DNA of 64,000 nt from Corynebacterium zhongnanshanii (GCF_014490575.1 NZ_CP061033.1:868001-932000), one strand, 5' to 3'. Positions 24,387 through 33,854 are shown, counted from the stretch's first letter. Numbers and translations are program-made. Notes: generated by a model not told the origin, from the letters alone.

Positions 24387-26075
24387 CTAGAACAATCCGC
24401 TGATGGTGCCGTGCGCGTCCACGTCAATGCCTTCGGCTGCCGGCTTTTTCGGCAGGCCGGGAAGCGTCATGACGTCGCCGGTCAGCGCCACGATGAAGCC
24501 CGCGCCGATCCTGGGCAGGAGCTGGCGAACGTGCAGCGTGTGGCCGCTGGCCGCGCCCAGCTGGGACGGGTCATCGCTGAACGAGTACTGCGTCTTGCTG
24601 ATCACCACGGGCAGCTGATCCCATCCGTTGTCCTTAAGGAACGCAAGATCCTTCATCGCCGCGGAGGAGAATTCCACGTCCCGCGCGCCGTAAATGGTGG
24701 TTGCGATGGTCCGAATTGATTCTTCGACGCCGAGGCTCGGGTCATACAACTGATGCTGAGAGGACTCGGCCTGCTGTGCCGAGGAGCCGCCAGCGTCCAG
24801 CACCTCCAACACCTCGTCGGCAAGTTCGGTGGCGCCGTCGCCACCGTTGGCCCACACCGTTGTCCGAGCGATGCGCACTCCAAAATTTTTAGCCCATTGC
24901 TCCACCAACGTGAGCTCTTCGTCCGTATCGGAGGAAAAGACGTTGAGGGCTACCACAGGCTCTACATTGAACTTGCGGACGTTCTCCACGTGACGCTCCA
25001 GGTTTGCCAGGCCGTCGCGCAGCGCTGGGAGGTCCTCGGAGGTCAGCTGGTCCTTGGGCTTGCCGCCGTTGTACTTCAGAGAGCGGATGGTGGCGACCAC
25101 CACAGCGGCGCCGACGGAGAGGTCTCCGGCGCGGGCCTTGACGTCGAAGAACTTTTCAGCACCCAGATCGGACCCGAATCCCGCTTCGGTCAGCACCACA
25201 TCAGCCAGCTTCAGCGCCGTGGTGGTAGCGATCAAGCTATTGCATCCGTGAGCGATGTTGGCAAAGGGGCCACCGTGCACGAGGGCCGGGGTGCCGCCGA
25301 GGGTCTGGACGAGGTTGGGGTTGATGGCATCCCGCAGCAGGGAGGCCAGAGCACCCTGGGCGTTGAGCTCGCCCGCGGTCACCGGCTTTCGGTCATAAGT
25401 CTGGCCCACCACGATGCGAGCCAGGCGCTCCTTCAGATCAGCGAGGTCCGTGGCCAGGCACAACACCGCCATAATCTCGCTGGCTGCCGTGATGTCGAAG
25501 CCGGCCTCCCGTGGGGTGCCCTGGACGGGCCCACCCAGGCCGGTGACGATGTTGCGCAGAGAACGGTCGTTGACATCCAGGCAGCGGCGCCACGTCACCC
25601 GGCGCGGGTCGATGCCTAGGGCATTGCCGTGCTGGATGTGATTGTCCACCAGTGCCGCCAAGGTGTTGGTGGCACTGGTGATGGCGTGAAGGTCGCCCGT
25701 GAAGTGGAGGTTGATGTCTTCCATGGGGACGATCTGCGCGTAACCACCACCGGCGGCTCCGCCTTTGATGCCCATGACCGGGCCCAAGGACGGCTCACGG
25801 ATGGCCACGAAGGTGGAACGACGCGACGCGATGGCGTCGGCCAATCCAATGAGTACGGTGGACTTGCCCTCTCCGGCGGGGGTAGGGCTCATGCCGGTGA
25901 CCAAAACCAGCTGTCCGGTGGCGGACGCATCCTCCGGCAGTGCTGTGACATCAATTTTCGCTTTGGTGGTGCCAAACGGGACAAGCGCCTGTTCAGGGAT
26001 TCCGCCGCGTTCAGCGATGGTGTGGATGGGCTCTAATGTGTGAGCTTGGGCGATTTCGACATCGGTATTAGACAT
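24387..26075 (-). CDS. fhs: Formate-tetrahydrofolate ligase
   Basis: A 562-residue enzyme that makes 10-formyl-THF from formate, THF and ATP. The family P-loop TPAGEGKSTVLIGLADAI is near residue 65. EPSLGPVMGIKGGAAGGGYAQ follows near 93, and the HGGPFANIAHGCNS and VLTEAGFGSDLGAEKFFD signatures lie in the middle. Full length for the family. ATG 26075 (MSNTDVEIAQ) was chosen because a -10 ends 7 bases upstream. It is divergent from gapB. No folD or other one-carbon gene is adjacent. Confidence 0.96.
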   Translation of the reverse strand: MSNTDVEIAQAHTLEPIHTIAERGGIPEQALVPFGTTKAKIDVTALPEDASATGQLVLVTGMSPTPAGEGKSTVLIGLADAIASRRSTFVAIREPSLGPVMGIKGGAAGGGYAQIVPMEDINLHFTGDLHAITSATNTLAALVDNHIQHGNALGIDPRRVTWRRCLDVNDRSLRNIVTGLGGPVQGTPREAGFDITAASEIMAVLCLATDLADLKERLARIVVGQTYDRKPVTAGELNAQGALASLLRDAINPNLVQTLGGTPALVHGGPFANIAHGCNSLIATTTALKLADVVLTEAGFGSDLGAEKFFDVKARAGDLSVGAAVVVATIRSLKYNGGKPKDQLTSEDLPALRDGLANLERHVENVRKFNVEPVVALNVFSSDTDEELTLVEQWAKNFGVRIARTTVWANGGDGATELADEVLEVLDAGGSSAQQAESSQHQLYDPSLGVEESIRTIATTIYGARDVEFSSAAMKDLAFLKDNGWDQLPVVISKTQYSFSDDPSQLGAASGHTLHVRQLLPRIGAGFIVALTGDVMTLPGLPKKPAAEGIDVDAHGTISGLF

Positions 26076-26082
26076 ATATGTG

Positions 26083-26088
26083 ACTGTA
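26083..26088 (-). promoter_or_regulatory. -10 element of fhs (leaderless)
   Basis: On the minus strand TACAGT ends 7 bases before the fhs ATG. No ribosome-binding site and no clear -35 are seen. Confidence 0.45.
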
Positions 26089-26303
26089 ATGCCCAGCACG
26101 CACACATGCCGGAGGCTTTTCCTATTTCAACACCCGAATAAGGGTGAATGTGGTACTGCCGGGGTGTTGGCACCACGTATTTCGGGGCAGATGCCGTTAC
26201 CATGAGGGGGTGCGCTACACGAGGCCCACAGGTCTTATCAGAGGCCACAAGCCTTCAACACTCTGGCGCGACAACCGTAATGAAGCGACAAGCGAGGACA
26301 ACG

Positions 26304-27758
26304 ATGACCCTAGATGCACACAACCAATCCGATTGGGCGGAGCGCCTTCAGCTGGCGCAACAGATGCTGCCGCTGATCAGCAAGCTCCACAATGAGCACA
26401 ACGTGGTGGTGTCCGTCTACGGTCGTCTGCTGGTCAACGTCACCGACATCGACATCATCAAGTCCCACCGCTACGCACGCCGCATTGTGGACAAGGAACT
26501 GTCCCTCAACTCCACGCTGGAGATCCTGAAGGAACTGGTGAACCTGGATCTCGGCACCGCGTCCATCGACCTGGGATCCCTGGCTACTCGCTTTGAGAAC
26601 CAGGGCGAGGGCGCATCCCTGCGCGAGTTCCTGGAAAGCGAACTGACCGAAGTCATCGGCGAGAGCGCGAAGACCGAGCCACGTGACGTGGTGCTCTACG
26701 GCTTCGGCCGCATCGGCCGCCTGCTGGCTCGCATTCTGGTGAGCCGCGAGGGCACCTACGGCGGTGCACGGCTGCGCGCCGTCGTCGTACGGTCCAAGGG
26801 CAAGGGTGACCTGGAAAAGCGCGCATCGCTGCTCCGTCGCGACTCCGTGCACGGAGCCTTCGACGGCACCATCTCCCTGGACAAGGAAAACAACATCATC
26901 TGGGCCAACGGCACCGCCATCCAGGTGATCTACGCCAACGATCCCGCTGAGATTGACTACACCGACTATGGCATTAACAACGCCATCGTGGTGGACAACA
27001 CCGGCGTGTGGCGCGACCGCGACGGCCTGTCCAAGCACCTGGAGTCCAAGGGTGTGTCCAAGGTTCTGCTCACCGCGCCGGGCAAGGGTGATATCAAGAA
27101 CATCGTCTACGGCATCAACCACGGCGACATCGATCCATCGGACAACATCCTGTCCGCAGCATCCTGCACCACCAACGGCATCACGCCAGTTCTGAAGGTC
27201 ATCAACGACCGCTACGGTGTGCAGCACGGTCACGTGGAGACCGTCCACTCCTTCACCAATGACCAGAACCTGATTGACAACTTCCACAAGGGAGAGCGCC
27301 GTGGACGCGCCGCTGGCCTCAACATGGTTCTGACCGCCACGGGTGCAGCATCCGCTGTGGCCAAGGCGCTCCCAGAGTTGAAGGGCAAGCTGACCGGTAA
27401 CGCTATTCGCGTTCCTACCCCAGATGTGTCCATGGCCGTGCTGAACCTGACCCTGGACAAGGCTGTCGAGGTGGACGAGGTCAACGACTTCCTCCGCAAG
27501 GTGTCCCTGCACACCAACCTGCGTCAGCAGATCGACTTTATTAAGTCCCCAGAGGTTGTTTCCACGGACTTCGTGGGCACCACCCACGCAGGCATCGTGG
27601 ATGGTCTTGCCACTATCGCCACCGGCAACCACCTGGTGCTGTACGTGTGGTACGACAACGAGTTCGGCTACTCCAACCAGGTTGTCCGCATCGTGGAGGA
27701 GATCGCAGGCGTGCGCCCAAAGGTACTGCCGAAGCGCAAGGACGCGTCCGAGCTCTAA
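26304..27758 (+). CDS. gapB: Glyceraldehyde-3-phosphate dehydrogenase, GapB type
   Basis: A 484-residue long-form GAPDH. About 125 N-terminal residues precede the Rossmann domain (VLYGFGRIGRLLARILVSRE). The catalytic Cys lies in SAASCTTNGITPV near residue 285, and the C-terminal NEFGYSNQVVRI is conserved. The size matches C. glutamicum GapB (about 480 residues), which works in the gluconeogenic direction, rather than GapA of about 335. The start MTLDAHNQ at 26304 follows GCGAGGACAACG; an upstream in-frame ATG lacks such a site. Confidence 0.94.
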   Translation: MTLDAHNQSDWAERLQLAQQMLPLISKLHNEHNVVVSVYGRLLVNVTDIDIIKSHRYARRIVDKELSLNSTLEILKELVNLDLGTASIDLGSLATRFENQGEGASLREFLESELTEVIGESAKTEPRDVVLYGFGRIGRLLARILVSREGTYGGARLRAVVVRSKGKGDLEKRASLLRRDSVHGAFDGTISLDKENNIIWANGTAIQVIYANDPAEIDYTDYGINNAIVVDNTGVWRDRDGLSKHLESKGVSKVLLTAPGKGDIKNIVYGINHGDIDPSDNILSAASCTTNGITPVLKVINDRYGVQHGHVETVHSFTNDQNLIDNFHKGERRGRAAGLNMVLTATGAASAVAKALPELKGKLTGNAIRVPTPDVSMAVLNLTLDKAVEVDEVNDFLRKVSLHTNLRQQIDFIKSPEVVSTDFVGTTHAGIVDGLATIATGNHLVLYVWYDNEFGYSNQVVRIVEEIAGVRPKVLPKRKDASEL

Positions 27759-27784
27759 ACAGCGCGAGACCTGTTGGCACCAGT

Positions 27785-27790
27785 TAGACT
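27785..27790 (+). promoter_or_regulatory. -10 element of the MOSC gene (leaderless)
   Basis: TAGACT ends 7 bases before the ATG at 27798, just after the gapB stop. No ribosome-binding site is present. Confidence 0.5.
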
Positions 27791-27797
27791 GTAGGTT

Positions 27798-28577
27798 ATG
27801 ACTGGTGCCACATCGTCCACAGCCTCTGAAGCCTCCACAGCCTCCACGGGCCGAGCAGCCTTCGCTGCATCGTTGCCTGAGAGTGCAACCGCTGATGCAT
27901 ACCTTGGTGCGTGCGGGACAGTCCGCTCCACCAATATCGCACAGGTGCAGCCGGATCCTGGCGGCGCGGATCGCGAATCTGGCATCCACAAGGTGTCCGT
28001 AGATCACCTGGAGGTGTTTGCGCCAGGGCCCAATTATGGGGACGGCTCTGGTGTTGTGGGGGATTTTGTTGGGGATTCAGCACACCACGGGGGTGCGGAT
28101 AAGGCAGTGTATGCCTTTGCTCGCGAGGAATTAGATTTCTGGAGTGGGCAACACTCGGACGCTCTTCCGGAGAACACTGAGCGTTTCCCCGACGGCTATT
28201 TTGGCGACAACCTGACCACCGAGGGCGTGGAGTGGACGCGCGCGGTCATTGGCCAGCAGGTTCGCGTGGGGGAGGCGCTGCTCGAGGTATCGGTGCCACG
28301 CCAGCCCTGTCGCACTTTCGGCGGATGGCTCGACATCCGAGGGTGGATGAAAATCTTTACGCAGCATGCTGATTGCGGTTGCTACTTCCGAGTGGTGGAG
28401 CCGGGTGTGATTCGCCCAGGTGACGCGATTGAGTTCCTGCCAGCACCTGACCATGGCGTGACGATGCAGCAGGCTTTCAAAGCCAAGATGGGAGATAAGG
28501 AGCTAGCTGCCCTTGTCGTGGAGGCACAGTGCCTGCCGCCTCATCATCATGACCAGCTGGTGAAATTGCTTCGTTAG
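27798..28577 (+). CDS. MOSC domain protein (YiiM-like)
   Basis: A 259-residue protein. After about 50 variable Ala/Ser/Thr-rich residues comes a MOSC beta-barrel domain: VGDSAHHGGADKAVYAFAREEL near 90, then YFGDNLTTEGV, and the conserved Cys in VPRQPCRTFGGW near 170. MOSC proteins act on molybdenum cofactor sulfuration or, for YiiM, reduction of N-hydroxylated compounds; which applies here cannot be told. It is monocistronic, with its own leaderless promoter and a terminator at 28594. Confidence 0.88.
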   Translation: MTGATSSTASEASTASTGRAAFAASLPESATADAYLGACGTVRSTNIAQVQPDPGGADRESGIHKVSVDHLEVFAPGPNYGDGSGVVGDFVGDSAHHGGADKAVYAFAREELDFWSGQHSDALPENTERFPDGYFGDNLTTEGVEWTRAVIGQQVRVGEALLEVSVPRQPCRTFGGWLDIRGWMKIFTQHADCGCYFRVVEPGVIRPGDAIEFLPAPDHGVTMQQAFKAKMGDKELAALVVEAQCLPPHHHDQLVKLLR

Positions 28578-28593
28578 CAGGGGAGAGCGGGGC

Positions 28594-28620
28594 GTCACCG
28601 GGGGTAATACGGTGACTTTT
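28594..28620 (+). terminator. Intrinsic terminator after the MOSC gene
   Basis: GTCACCG (28594-28600) pairs with CGGTGAC (28610-28616) around a 9-base loop, followed directly by TTTT. It separates the MOSC gene from the ABC importer operon. Confidence 0.7.
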
Positions 28621-28697
28621 CCACAACAAGACTTTTTCTATTGCTAAGTTAAGTTCCAAGACGTTTTCACGAGACTTGCACAGAAAAGGAAAGAGGA

Positions 28698-29666
28698 ATG
28701 TTGACATCCCGCTCCCGTATTTTCGCTGGCATCTTGGCAGTCAGCACAATGGTCCTGGCCAGCTGTGGAGGCACCGATTCTGCCTCCGGCGATACCTACA
28801 AGATTGGTATCAACCAATTGGTTCAGCACCCCGCGCTCGACTCCGCGGTCGAGGGCTTCAAGGAAGCCTTTGACGAGGCCGGAATCACAGTGGAGTTCGA
28901 TGAAAAGAACGCCAATGGTGAGCAATCCACCGCGCTGACCATCGCCCAGCAGTTCGCGAGCGACAAGAAGGACCTGGTCCTGGCAGTGGCAACCCCTGCC
29001 GCGCAGGCCACTGCACAGAACATCACCGACAAGCCCGTGCTGTTCACCGCGGTCACGGACGCCGTGTCTGCAGAACTGGTGGACTCCAACGAGAAGCCAG
29101 GGGCCAACATCACGGGCACCTCTGACGAAGCTCCCATTGAGGACCAGCTGAAGCTCACCAAGGAACTCGTTCCCGATGCGAAGACCGTAGGAATTGTCTA
29201 CGCCTCAGGCGAGGTGAACTCTCAGATCCAGGTGGACCAGGTGAAGAAGGCCGCCAAGCCGCTGGACTTGGATGTCAAGACCCAGACCGTTAGCTCCGTC
29301 AATGAAATCCAGCAGGCCGTGGAGGCGCTGGGTGATGTGGACGCCATCTACGTTCCTACGGATAACATGGTTGTGTCCGGCATTGCGTCCCTGGTGCAGG
29401 TCGCTGAGCAGAAGAAGATCCCTGTGATCGGTGCTGAGGAAGGAACGGTGAAGGGCGGCGCCGCAGCCACAGTGGGCATCGACTACGAAGAGCTGGGTAA
29501 GCAGACCGGAAAGATGGCCATCAAGATCCTGAAGGATGGGGCTGATCCGGCAGACACTCCCGTGGAGACCGCCTCCGAGGTGACCTACTACGTCAACGAA
29601 AAGGCAGCGAAGAACTACGGTATCGAGATCCCACAGGCGATTCTGGACAAGGCTGAGCGCGTATGA
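28698..29666 (+). CDS. ABC importer substrate-binding lipoprotein
   Basis: A 322-residue lipoprotein. The signal peptide with lipobox LAS-C places the modified Cys at about residue 24 (AVSTMVLASCGG). The mature part is a type 1 periplasmic-binding fold of the ABC_sub_bind family: KIGINQLVQHPALDSAVEGFKEA, ANGEQSTALTIAQQF, and YVPTDNMVVSGIASLVQVAEQ. Relatives in firmicutes (TrpX/TrpABC importers) bind tryptophan or tyrosine, so an aromatic compound is a reasonable but unproven ligand. It has a GAAAGAGGA ribosome-binding site. The stop overlaps the permease start (ATGA). Confidence 0.92.
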   Translation: MLTSRSRIFAGILAVSTMVLASCGGTDSASGDTYKIGINQLVQHPALDSAVEGFKEAFDEAGITVEFDEKNANGEQSTALTIAQQFASDKKDLVLAVATPAAQATAQNITDKPVLFTAVTDAVSAELVDSNEKPGANITGTSDEAPIEDQLKLTKELVPDAKTVGIVYASGEVNSQIQVDQVKKAAKPLDLDVKTQTVSSVNEIQQAVEALGDVDAIYVPTDNMVVSGIASLVQVAEQKKIPVIGAEEGTVKGGAAATVGIDYEELGKQTGKMAIKILKDGADPADTPVETASEVTYYVNEKAAKNYGIEIPQAILDKAERV

Positions 29667-30553
29667 TAGGCGCCCTTGAGGTCGGTCTGATCTATGGCGT
29701 CATGGCGCTGGGCGTGTACCTCACGTTCCGGGTCCTCAACTTCCCCGACCTCACGGTCGATGGTTCCTTCACCACCGGCGCAGCAGTGGCGGCTACCGCG
29801 ATACTGGCAGGCTGGAATCCCATCGTGGCAACGCTGGCGGGTTTTGGGGCTGGCTTTGTCGCTGGTCTCGTTACAGGGTTATTGCATACCAAGGGCAAGA
29901 TTGACGGGCTCCTCGCCGGTATTTTGACGATGATCGCGTTGTGGTCAGTGAACCTGCGCATCATGGATGGTGCCAATGTTCCGCTCTTGCGAGCTCAGAC
30001 GATGTTTACTCCTTTAAAGGACGCAGGCATCAAGGGGTCGCCAGTAAGCATCGCTATTTTTGCCCTGGTGGTTATTCTGTTGGCTCTGGTGGTCTGGTGG
30101 TTTTTGAATACGGACCTTGGATTAAGCATCCGCGCAACGGGTGACAACGGTCCGATGATTACTAGCTTTGGTGTGTCCACGGACTTTACGAAAACGCTCA
30201 CCTTAGGGCTTTCCAATGGGTTGGTGGGCATGTGTGGTGCACTGATTGCCCAGTATCAAGGATTTGCCGATATCTCCATGGGAATTGGTTTGATTTTGGT
30301 GGGCCTGGCGTCGGTCATTATGGGACAGGCGATCTTCGGCCAACGGTTCCTCTTGCTCGCTATCGTGGCTGTGATCGTTGGAAGTGTGCTGTACCGCATC
30401 ATTATTTTTTGCGCCCTGCAGGTTGGCCTGGATCCGAACGATATGAAGGCAATCACCGCCGTGCTGGTGATTGTGGCGCTGGTGGTGCCTCGCTGGCGCG
30501 GCGCGCTGAGTGCATTCACGAAGAAAACGGCGAGCGCGAAGGCAGGTGCGTAG
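29663..30553 (+). CDS. ABC importer permease
   Basis: A 296-residue, very hydrophobic permease of the BPD_transp_2 (LivH/RbsC-like) type with about eight helices. Recognisable segments are VMALGVYLTFRVLNFPDLTVDGSF near the N-terminus, GLLAGILTMIALWSVNLRIMDG, and NGLVGMCGALIAQYQGFADISMGIG. The FPDLTVDGSF motif is typical of permeases paired with ABC_sub_bind proteins. It overlaps the lipoprotein gene by 4 bases and ends 3 bases before the ATPase gene, so the three form one operon. Confidence 0.92.
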   Translation: MIGALEVGLIYGVMALGVYLTFRVLNFPDLTVDGSFTTGAAVAATAILAGWNPIVATLAGFGAGFVAGLVTGLLHTKGKIDGLLAGILTMIALWSVNLRIMDGANVPLLRAQTMFTPLKDAGIKGSPVSIAIFALVVILLALVVWWFLNTDLGLSIRATGDNGPMITSFGVSTDFTKTLTLGLSNGLVGMCGALIAQYQGFADISMGIGLILVGLASVIMGQAIFGQRFLLLAIVAVIVGSVLYRIIIFCALQVGLDPNDMKAITAVLVIVALVVPRWRGALSAFTKKTASAKAGA

Positions 30554-30556
30554 GAC

Positions 30557-31357
30557 ATGACTTCTATGTTGTCCATTAACTCTATTGCAAAAACCTTTTT
30601 CCCAGGAACTGTGAATGAGCGCCGCGCTCTGGCACAGGTAAACCTGGAATTAAAGGAAGGCGATTTCGTCTCTGTCATCGGTTCCAACGGCGCCGGAAAA
30701 TCAACGCTGCTGAATGCCATTTCCGGCCGCATGATGGTGGATAGCGGTTCCATTGTGGTGGATGGAAAGAACGTCACCTCCTTAGCCGAGCACAAAAGGG
30801 CCGCCTATATCGGGCGCGTGTTCCAGGACCCGCTGGCCGGGACGGCCCCGGACCTCACCATTGAGGAGAATCTATCCCTGGCCTACCTGCGCGGACAAGG
30901 TCGCGGGCTGGGGCGTGGCTTATCCTCCAAGCGGCGCGCAGAGTTCGTGGAGGAACTCAAGAAACTGGAGCTGGGGCTGGAGGATCGGCTGACGGCGAAG
31001 GTAGGCCTGTTGTCTGGTGGCCAGCGCCAGGCGCTGTCCCTGCTGATGGCGGGTTTTACACAGCCGAAGATCATGCTGCTTGATGAGCACACCGCCGCAC
31101 TTGATCCCTCCCGGGCGGCATTGGTGACGGATCTGACCCACCGCATCGTGGAAGAAGGCGGGCTGACCACACTGATGGTCACGCACAATATGGAACAGGC
31201 GATCCGTCTGGGCAACCGCCTGATCATGATGCATGAAGGCCAGATCGTGTATGAGGCAGATCAGGACACGAAGAAGAAACTGACAGTGCGTGACCTGTTG
31301 GGCGAGTTTGCCAACATCAAGGGTGCCACGCTGTCCGATAAGGCGTTCCTGGGCTAA
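30557..31357 (+). CDS. ABC importer ATP-binding protein
   Basis: A 266-residue ABC ATPase. Walker A GSNGAGKSTLLNAI is near residue 40, the signature LLSGGQRQALSLLMA near 152, Walker B IMLLDEHTAALDP near 174, and the switch His in MVTHNMEQAIRLG near 210. It energises the permease encoded just upstream. The three-gene set lacks an adjacent regulator, and no T-box or other recognisable riboswitch was seen in the 120 bases before the operon. Confidence 0.94.
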   Translation: MTSMLSINSIAKTFFPGTVNERRALAQVNLELKEGDFVSVIGSNGAGKSTLLNAISGRMMVDSGSIVVDGKNVTSLAEHKRAAYIGRVFQDPLAGTAPDLTIEENLSLAYLRGQGRGLGRGLSSKRRAEFVEELKKLELGLEDRLTAKVGLLSGGQRQALSLLMAGFTQPKIMLLDEHTAALDPSRAALVTDLTHRIVEEGGLTTLMVTHNMEQAIRLGNRLIMMHEGQIVYEADQDTKKKLTVRDLLGEFANIKGATLSDKAFLG

Positions 31358-31443
31358 CGCCCGTCTGATTTTTCGTTAGGGTGGGGTAGAAGAACGTTCA
31401 TAGAGTAAACGCACTACCTCTTGATTTGAAGGAGCTTCACCCC

Positions 31444-32922
31444 ATGACTAACTCCACCACTTTTCGTACACTGCCCAAGGATCTCCAGACTGGTCTGTGG
31501 CTAGACGGCGCTAATGTGCCAGCCCAGGATGGTGGCACGTTTGACGTGATCAACCCTGCCACGGAGGAAGTTCTGACGTCCGTGGCGGATGCCCAGTCCG
31601 CCGATTGGATGAAGGCGCTGGACCTTGCGGATCAGGCCTTTGCCGATTTCGCTGCGATGAGCCCACGGCAGCGTTCGGCGATTCTGTATGACATCTTTGA
31701 GGCCATCAAGGAGCGCGAAGATGATTTCGCGCGCGTGATGACGTTGGAGATGGGCAAGCCGTTGGCCGAGGCCCGCGGCGAGGTGGCCTATGGCGCGTCC
31801 TATTTCCAGTGGTTTGCGGAAGAAGCCGTCCGCGCGGGAGGTCGAACTGCCCAGAGCCCCGCAGGCCAGGGCTCTATTGTGACCGTCCGTAAGCCCGTGG
31901 GTCCGGTGCTGGCCATTACCCCGTGGAACTTCCCGTTGGCGATGGCGGCGCGCAAGATTGCTCCTGCACTGGCCGTGGGGTGCCCGGTGATTGTGAAGCC
32001 GGCGGGGCAGACTCCGTTGACCATGCTGCTGCTGGGTTCTGTCATGGCAGAGGTGCTTGAGCGGCATGATGCGCCGGCGTCGGCCATCGCAATTATCACG
32101 AGCTCCAGTTCGAAGGATTTGTCCAGCGAGTTGATGGCGGATCCTCGGTTGAAGAAGGTCACCTTTACTGGTTCTACGGGAGTGGGCCAGGTGCTGGTGA
32201 AGCAGTCCGCGGAGCACCTGCAGCGCACCTCGATGGAGCTGGGTGGCAATGCGCCCTTCGTGGTTGCGGAGGATGCGGACCTGGATCTGACGATCGAGGC
32301 TGCGGTGGCTGCGAAGATGCGCAACGGTGGCGAGGCGTGTATCTCTGCGAATCGTTTCCTCGTGGCGGAATCCATCGCTCAGGAGTTCACCGAGCGTTTG
32401 GTGGCGAAGATGCGCGAGTTCGTCCTGGGGGACGGACTGGACGAGGGTGTGACGTTGGGGCCGTTGATCAATGCTGAGCAACGCGATGGTGTTGCCGAAT
32501 TAGTCGACGACGCCCGGCGCGCTGGAGCCTCAGTCCTCGTCGGAGGTGAGGTTCCGGAACGTTCAGGTTATTTCTATCCCGCCACGGTGGTGGTTGATGT
32601 TCCGAAGGGAACCCGCATCCTTGAGGAGGAGATTTTCGGGCCTGTGGCCACGGTGGTTACCTTCAAGGATCTGGATGAGGGCATTGCCCTGGCGAACGAT
32701 ACACCGTTCGGCCTGGCTGCTTATGGTTTCACCACGAATGTGGCGACGGCGCAGCGTTTTGCAGAAGAGTTGCAGGCCGGCATGGTGGGAGTGAACCGCG
32801 CCGGGATTTCGGATGCGGCCGCCCCATTCGGCGGTATTGGACTGTCCGGATTTGGTCGCGAAGGTGGCCTGGAGGGCTTGGAGGAATACACATACATTAA
32901 GTATGTGGCTCTCCCGGCATAA
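31444..32922 (+). CDS. NAD(P)-dependent aldehyde dehydrogenase (succinate-semialdehyde type)
   Basis: A 492-residue aldehyde dehydrogenase. The nucleotide-binding segment is ITPWNFPLAMAARKIAPALAVGCPVIVKPA. The catalytic Glu is in MELGGNAPFVV near 262 and the nucleophile Cys in NGGEACISANRFLV near 296. The C-terminus FGGIGLSGFGREGG resembles GabD-type succinate-semialdehyde dehydrogenases; the substrate is inferred only. ATG 31444 was chosen because AAGGAG lies 9 bases upstream; a TTG at 31426 in the same frame precedes that site. Confidence 0.92.
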   Translation: MTNSTTFRTLPKDLQTGLWLDGANVPAQDGGTFDVINPATEEVLTSVADAQSADWMKALDLADQAFADFAAMSPRQRSAILYDIFEAIKEREDDFARVMTLEMGKPLAEARGEVAYGASYFQWFAEEAVRAGGRTAQSPAGQGSIVTVRKPVGPVLAITPWNFPLAMAARKIAPALAVGCPVIVKPAGQTPLTMLLLGSVMAEVLERHDAPASAIAIITSSSSKDLSSELMADPRLKKVTFTGSTGVGQVLVKQSAEHLQRTSMELGGNAPFVVAEDADLDLTIEAAVAAKMRNGGEACISANRFLVAESIAQEFTERLVAKMREFVLGDGLDEGVTLGPLINAEQRDGVAELVDDARRAGASVLVGGEVPERSGYFYPATVVVDVPKGTRILEEEIFGPVATVVTFKDLDEGIALANDTPFGLAAYGFTTNVATAQRFAEELQAGMVGVNRAGISDAAAPFGGIGLSGFGREGGLEGLEEYTYIKYVALPA

Positions 32923-33015
32923 GTCGTCCTGCGGAGATCAATAGTAGGTTTTTCTGACGAAAACTTCGTGAGCTGCTAGACTGGAGCGCACTCATATCAA
33001 CGCAGGAGGATTTCC

Positions 33016-33423
33016 ATGACCAATCCATACGCTGGTAATAGCTTTGATGACAACGATGCCAACAGCAACGCTCACGATGTCAACAGCAGCGATGCTGACA
33101 GTCAGAACACATTTGGCCAGTTCCCCAATGGTGACAATGCCCAAGAATTTGCAGACCTCGGGGGAGCGGCTCGCCCGAACACCTACTTGGTCTGGACGAT
33201 TCTTGCCACTGTGGCGTGCTGCTTGCCGGTGGGTGCCGTAGGCATTTACTTCTCCACTCAGGTGGATAGCCGGTGGCATAGGGGCGACCTGCAGGGCGCC
33301 GAGGACGCTTCCGTGAAGGCAAAGAAGTTTGCGATCGCATCTGCTGTCATCACTTTGATCGTCTTCGCACTGTACATGGCGCTCCTGGTCACGGGCGTTA
33401 TTAGCCCTGACGACCTGAGCTAG
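33016..33423 (+). CDS. CD225/dispanin-family membrane protein
   Basis: A 135-residue protein. The N-terminus (about 1-50) is Asn/Asp/Ser-rich and probably disordered. A CD225-type pair of hydrophobic segments follows (about 57-80 and 106-130), separated by a loop with YFSTQVDSRWHRGDLQGAEDASVKAKK. The family includes eukaryotic interferon-induced transmembrane proteins; bacterial members have no assigned role. AGGAGGA precedes the ATG. It sits 22 bases before a DUF2752 gene, a pairing also seen in other bacteria. Confidence 0.88.
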   Translation: MTNPYAGNSFDDNDANSNAHDVNSSDADSQNTFGQFPNGDNAQEFADLGGAARPNTYLVWTILATVACCLPVGAVGIYFSTQVDSRWHRGDLQGAEDASVKAKKFAIASAVITLIVFALYMALLVTGVISPDDLS

Positions 33424-33445
33424 TAGTTGAGGTTTTTGCAGCGCT

Positions 33446-33853
33446 GTGACGGCCGTTCGGAATAAAGCACTCCCTCTTGCTGTGGGAGTGCTTTCCCTGT
33501 GTGCCTGTGTGGCGATTGCTGCAGCGGATCCGGAAACCCCGGGTGGTGTGATTCCGACGTGTCCTACGAAGGCGCTGTTCGGTATCAACTGCCCGGGGTG
33601 CGGCTCGATGCGCGCAGTTCAATGCCTCGTTCAAGGGCGTGTAGTGGATGCTGCACACTACAATGCGCTGCTGTTGGTTTTCTTGCCCTTCTTAGTGTGG
33701 GCGTGGATAGCGTGGGCTGCAAAAGGCTGGGGGATTCGGCTACCCCGGTGGCAAGACATCCGCTATGCGCCGATCGCGGTGGGAAGTCTTTTTACGCTGT
33801 GGTTTATTGCGCGGCTGCTACCGTGGGAGCCATTCCTCAGCCTTCGCGTATGA
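33446..33853 (+). CDS. DUF2752 membrane protein
   Basis: A 135-residue protein with three hydrophobic segments. The DUF2752 core is CPTKALFGINCPGCGSMRAVQCLVQGR, with the conserved Cys-x-x-Cys-Gly. It is small, membrane-embedded and of unknown function. It starts at GTG just after the CD225 gene and ends 1 base before the convergent stop of the Gln-rich repeat gene. The paired Cys suggest a metal or redox site, which is inference only. Confidence 0.88.
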   Translation: MTAVRNKALPLAVGVLSLCACVAIAAADPETPGGVIPTCPTKALFGINCPGCGSMRAVQCLVQGRVVDAAHYNALLLVFLPFLVWAWIAWAAKGWGIRLPRWQDIRYAPIAVGSLFTLWFIARLLPWEPFLSLRV

Positions 33854-33854
33854 G

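Noticed and set aside
26076..26303. Possible tetrahydrofolate riboswitch upstream of fhs
   Set aside because: No recognisable conserved core was found on the minus strand, and the -10 lies 7 bases before the fhs start, leaving no leader.
26310..28007. Long minus-strand frame (565 codons) opposite gapB and the MOSC gene
   Set aside because: It spans two unrelated real genes in antisense. The product is His/Val/Gln-rich with no motif.
28621..28697. T-box or tryptophan leader before the ABC importer operon
   Set aside because: The 77 AT-rich bases after the MOSC terminator are too short and lack T-box sequence or a Trp-rich leader frame.
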